Below, in pieces: positions 62,289 to 64,000 of a stretch of 64,000 nucleotides of DNA. The stretch comes from Nocardia brasiliensis ATCC 700358. GTDB taxonomy: Bacteria; Actinomycetota; Actinomycetes; Mycobacteriales; Mycobacteriaceae. The notes beneath the pieces are model-generated. The model had not been told where the DNA came from. It was given only the letters and a program-made list of their open reading frames with translations, and searched no databases. The stretch covers positions 8,184,001-8,248,000 of the forward strand of contig NC_018681.1 in the NCBI RefSeq assembly GCF_000250675.2. The letters run 5' to 3'. The position numbers were made by a program, and so were the translations under genes. Position 1 is the first letter of the stretch; each line of letters opens with the position of its first letter.

Positions 62289-62701
62289 GTATTTCTCTCC
62301 CGCCCCCGATCACCACGGAACGCCCTGTCCCCCAGTCGAATCGAAGCGTTGATCTAGATCGAACGAGTTATTCATATCCGACGATCCGCACAAAACCGAA
62401 AAATGTGACGAGCGCCACGTTTGGACTCACTCGCGGCCCCCTGCTTTCCGGGGCACCGCCTGTCGGCTGGGCCGCTATGAGCGTGGCCGAAGGGCCCCAC
62501 CTGCCCGACGTGAATCATGCACGCCGAGCCGCGCACAACGAGTGCTTGCTCAGTGCCCGAGCTGAGAGACGAAGGCCCGCACCACATACGCTTTCGCCCA
62601 TTGTCCGGCCCCGCGCATCAAGGCGCCACCCGTCGCCGGCATCACCGCCAAGAAACCTTGGTCGTCCAGTGTGGCGTCGCGAAATGTGAATTACGTCGGA
62701 G
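62289..62701. other. Gene-free stretch (413 bp)
   Basis: The 120 bases after the secreted-protein start are AT-rich and likely hold its promoter; a half-match to the Crp consensus (TGTGA-N6-CCACG, at 62404-62419) lies there. Frames in the remainder have weak codon bias and no ribosome binding site. No repeat seen. Confidence 0.5.
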
Positions 62702-63022
62702 TCATCGAGCGCTTTCGTGAGCGGTGGTCTGCGACGGTCGCAGGCGATCGCGTAGTCGCGGACTGTGGTTTCCGTAGTCGGGATCGTTGAGTGGCGCGGT
62801 CAGGAAATCGTCGCAGTGGAGTCGGCGTCCCAGTCGAGATTCGAGGCAGCCGATACACGCGATGCTGTCGGCCCGCAGCGCGCCGGCCCGCCAGACTGCG
62901 TCGTGCACGGTATACCACTCGTCGGGCCCGTCGCAGGGCGCGGTCGGTAATCCGCAGTCATGGCAAGGGAACTCGTCGCGATGACGCCGTGGCCGAACGG
63001 TGAAGCGGCTCGGCCACAACAC
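62702..63022 (-). CDS. Small cysteine-rich protein, likely zinc-binding
   Basis: 106 residues if started at GTG 63022 (weak AAGAG upstream; TTG 63019 also possible). The core FPCHDCGLPTAPCDG...EWYTVHDAVWRAGALRADSIACIGCLESRLGRRLHCDDFLTAPLNDPDYGNHSPRLRDRLR has two CxxC pairs and conserved Trp/Tyr, a pattern I recognise from unnamed small actinobacterial and phage proteins. Probably a compact zinc-binding protein; function unknown. Ends inside the region downstream of rpmB on the same strand. Confidence 0.7.
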   Translation of the reverse strand: MLWPSRFTVRPRRHRDEFPCHDCGLPTAPCDGPDEWYTVHDAVWRAGALRADSIACIGCLESRLGRRLHCDDFLTAPLNDPDYGNHSPRLRDRLRPSQTTAHESAR

Positions 63023-63066
63023 TGTCCAGCTCTTGATCTGCGAGATCAGCTGGGCCGCAGCGCCTG

Positions 63067-63291
63067 TCACGCGCTGGTGCGGCGGCGTACCGCGCCCTTT
63101 TTGATGCAGGAGGTGCACACCTTCAGGCGCACGGGTGTGCCGTCCCGCACCGCACGCACGGGCTGGATGTTGGGGTTGAAGCGGCGGCTCGTGCGACCCT
63201 TGACGTAGCGCTGCTGGGCTCGCCGTCCCGCACGCGCCACCTTCTTGCCGAAGCTCGGCTTCTTGCCGCAGACGTCGCACTGGGCTGACAT
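63067..63291 (-). CDS. rpmB: 50S ribosomal protein L28, zinc-ribbon form
   Basis: 74 residues from ATG 63291 with AGGAGAG upstream. L28 of the large ribosomal subunit. Two CxxC pairs (CDVC at 5-8 and CTSC near the C-terminus) make it the zinc-binding C+ form; the core is RRFNPNIQPVRAVRDGTPVRLKVCTSCIKKGAV. The usual SHSHRRT segment is replaced by a longer basic stretch KKVARAGRRAQQRYVKGRTSRRF, about seven residues of insertion. It is not followed by rpmG as in some operons; a single-gene unit. Confidence 0.9.
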   Translation of the reverse strand: MSAQCDVCGKKPSFGKKVARAGRRAQQRYVKGRTSRRFNPNIQPVRAVRDGTPVRLKVCTSCIKKGAVRRRTSA

Positions 63292-63499
63292 GCTCTCTCT
63301 CCTGTTCTCCGGCAGCGGTCCTCGCGCCGTCGGTGGTATCTCGGTTCGTGGACAGTGTTGGCGAGCAATGGCGAACACTGCGAAGCGTTTCGACCGCCAT
63401 GCTGCCGACGACCCTGGCCATTGACCTGCGGGAATCGCATCTTCCGGTCTGACACGACCGGTGCAGATCGCACGGTGGCGCGTGCAAGTTGCACGAGGT

Positions 63500-64000
63500 T
63501 CAGATCCATCCGTGGTGGGCTGCGGCGCGGAGGGTCTCGATACGATTGCGGGTACCGAGCTTGCGATTGATGGCGGCGAGGTTGTTGCGCACCGTGCCCG
63601 GCGAAAGATGCAGTGCCGCACCGATTTCGCCGGGTGTGCGCCCCTGCGAGATCAGGCGAAGGATGTCGATGTCCCGGGCGCTCAGCGGGTTGGCGGGGCC
63701 GCGCATGGCTTCCGCGACCGCCTGCGGTTCCAGCACCGATTCACCGTGCGCGACCCGGCGCACGGTGTCGGTCAACGCTGCGATCGAAGCGCCGGTGCTG
63801 AGCAGCCCCTCCACCCGCGCGTCCAATGCGGAGCGGAGCAGGTCGGGCCGACGAGGTGCCATCACCATGACGACGCGGCAGTCGGGCAGCGCCGCTTTCA
63901 ATTGTGTCGCGGCGGAAATACCGTCCAACCCTGCGAGATTCGCATCCAGCAGAGCCAGGTTCGGACGGGTGCGCAGGGCGCTGGGCGCTACATCGGTGCC
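63500..64000 (-). CDS. NarL/LuxR-type response regulator (5' end outside window)
   Basis: 167 codons visible; the frame is open to the window edge. The receiver remnant shows the phospho-acceptor region NLALLDANLAGLDGISAATQLKAALPDCRVVMVMAP with Asp in LLDAN. The C-terminal LuxR helix-turn-helix is NPLSARDIDILRLISQGRTPGEIGAALHLSPGTVRNNLAAINRKLGTRNRIETLRAAAHHGWI. A sensor kinase gene would be expected upstream, outside this window. Confidence 0.9.
   Translation of the reverse strand, partial: GTDVAPSALRTRPNLALLDANLAGLDGISAATQLKAALPDCRVVMVMAPRRPDLLRSALDARVEGLLSTGASIAALTDTVRRVAHGESVLEPQAVAEAMRGPANPLSARDIDILRLISQGRTPGEIGAALHLSPGTVRNNLAAINRKLGTRNRIETLRAAAHHGWI

Noticed and set aside
62404..62419. 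Second Crp site upstream of the secreted protein gene
   Set aside because: Only the left half (TGTGA) fits; the right half is CCACG, so it is not counted as a site.
62405..62689. 94-codon open frame on the plus strand
   Set aside because: Pro/Arg/Ala-rich composition typical of a shadow frame in GC-rich DNA, weak start and no family.

Overview
The window is GC-rich actinobacterial DNA (about 70% G+C, frequent GTG starts, many TetR and LysR regulators, lipoproteins and short-chain dehydrogenases). A mycothiol S-conjugate amidase and a gene order that can be followed against the Mycobacterium tuberculosis Rv1072-Rv1084 block (from memory, no search run) point to a mycolic-acid actinomycete, most likely Nocardia or a close relative. 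I see no tRNA, rRNA, CRISPR array or complete insertion sequence.

Left part (1-30 kb): the conserved backbone is a DUF255 thioredoxin-fold protein (Rv1084-like), the Rv1083-like membrane protein, mca, a DUF4307 protein (Rv1081c-like), greA, metB, a cystathionine beta-synthase, an SGNH esterase (Rv1075c-like), a thiolase (fadA3-like) and a Bax-inhibitor-1 protein (Rv1072-like). Two accessory blocks interrupt it. At 3.5-13 kb lie a Fic protein, a MarR/NmrA pair, a darcynin-like protein, a metallo-beta-lactamase-fold lipoprotein with a LysR regulator, a serine hydrolase, a GyrI-like protein, a TIGR03086 protein and RNase III. At 17.7-25 kb lie an acyl-CoA dehydrogenase, a mechanosensitive-channel-like protein, an AbrB-type membrane protein, a TPP-riboswitch-controlled CytX transporter and a DUF72 protein.

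Middle part (30-45 kb): an RlmG-like rRNA methyltransferase, a run of lipoproteins (COG4315, AMIN-like, DUF305 with DUF6153), a FAD monooxygenase with a divergent TetR regulator, an unusual membrane-anchored solute-binding-like protein, a Dps, and a YeiE/YeiH-type pair. YeiH has lost its C-terminus in an apparent deletion that also removed most of a neighbouring aminotransferase.

Right part (45-64 kb): an NlpC/P60 cell-wall hydrolase with an AT-rich structured leader, several dehydrogenase/regulator pairs, an MFS transporter, a GT87 glycosyltransferase, an AraC/O-methyltransferase pair, a cysteine-less HesB-like protein, an FGGY kinase flanked by two TetR genes, a Tat-exported M28-like protein with an EthR-like regulator, a secreted lipase, ribosomal protein L28 and a truncated NarL-type response regulator at the right edge.

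Most regulator/target pairs have visible palindromes in their shared promoters. I found no obviously novel multi-gene system. The most notable signals are the double-truncation deletion scar, the solute-binding fusion, a perfect Crp-type site near RNase III, the self-regulating Fic layout, and a TetR-type operator core shared by two loci.
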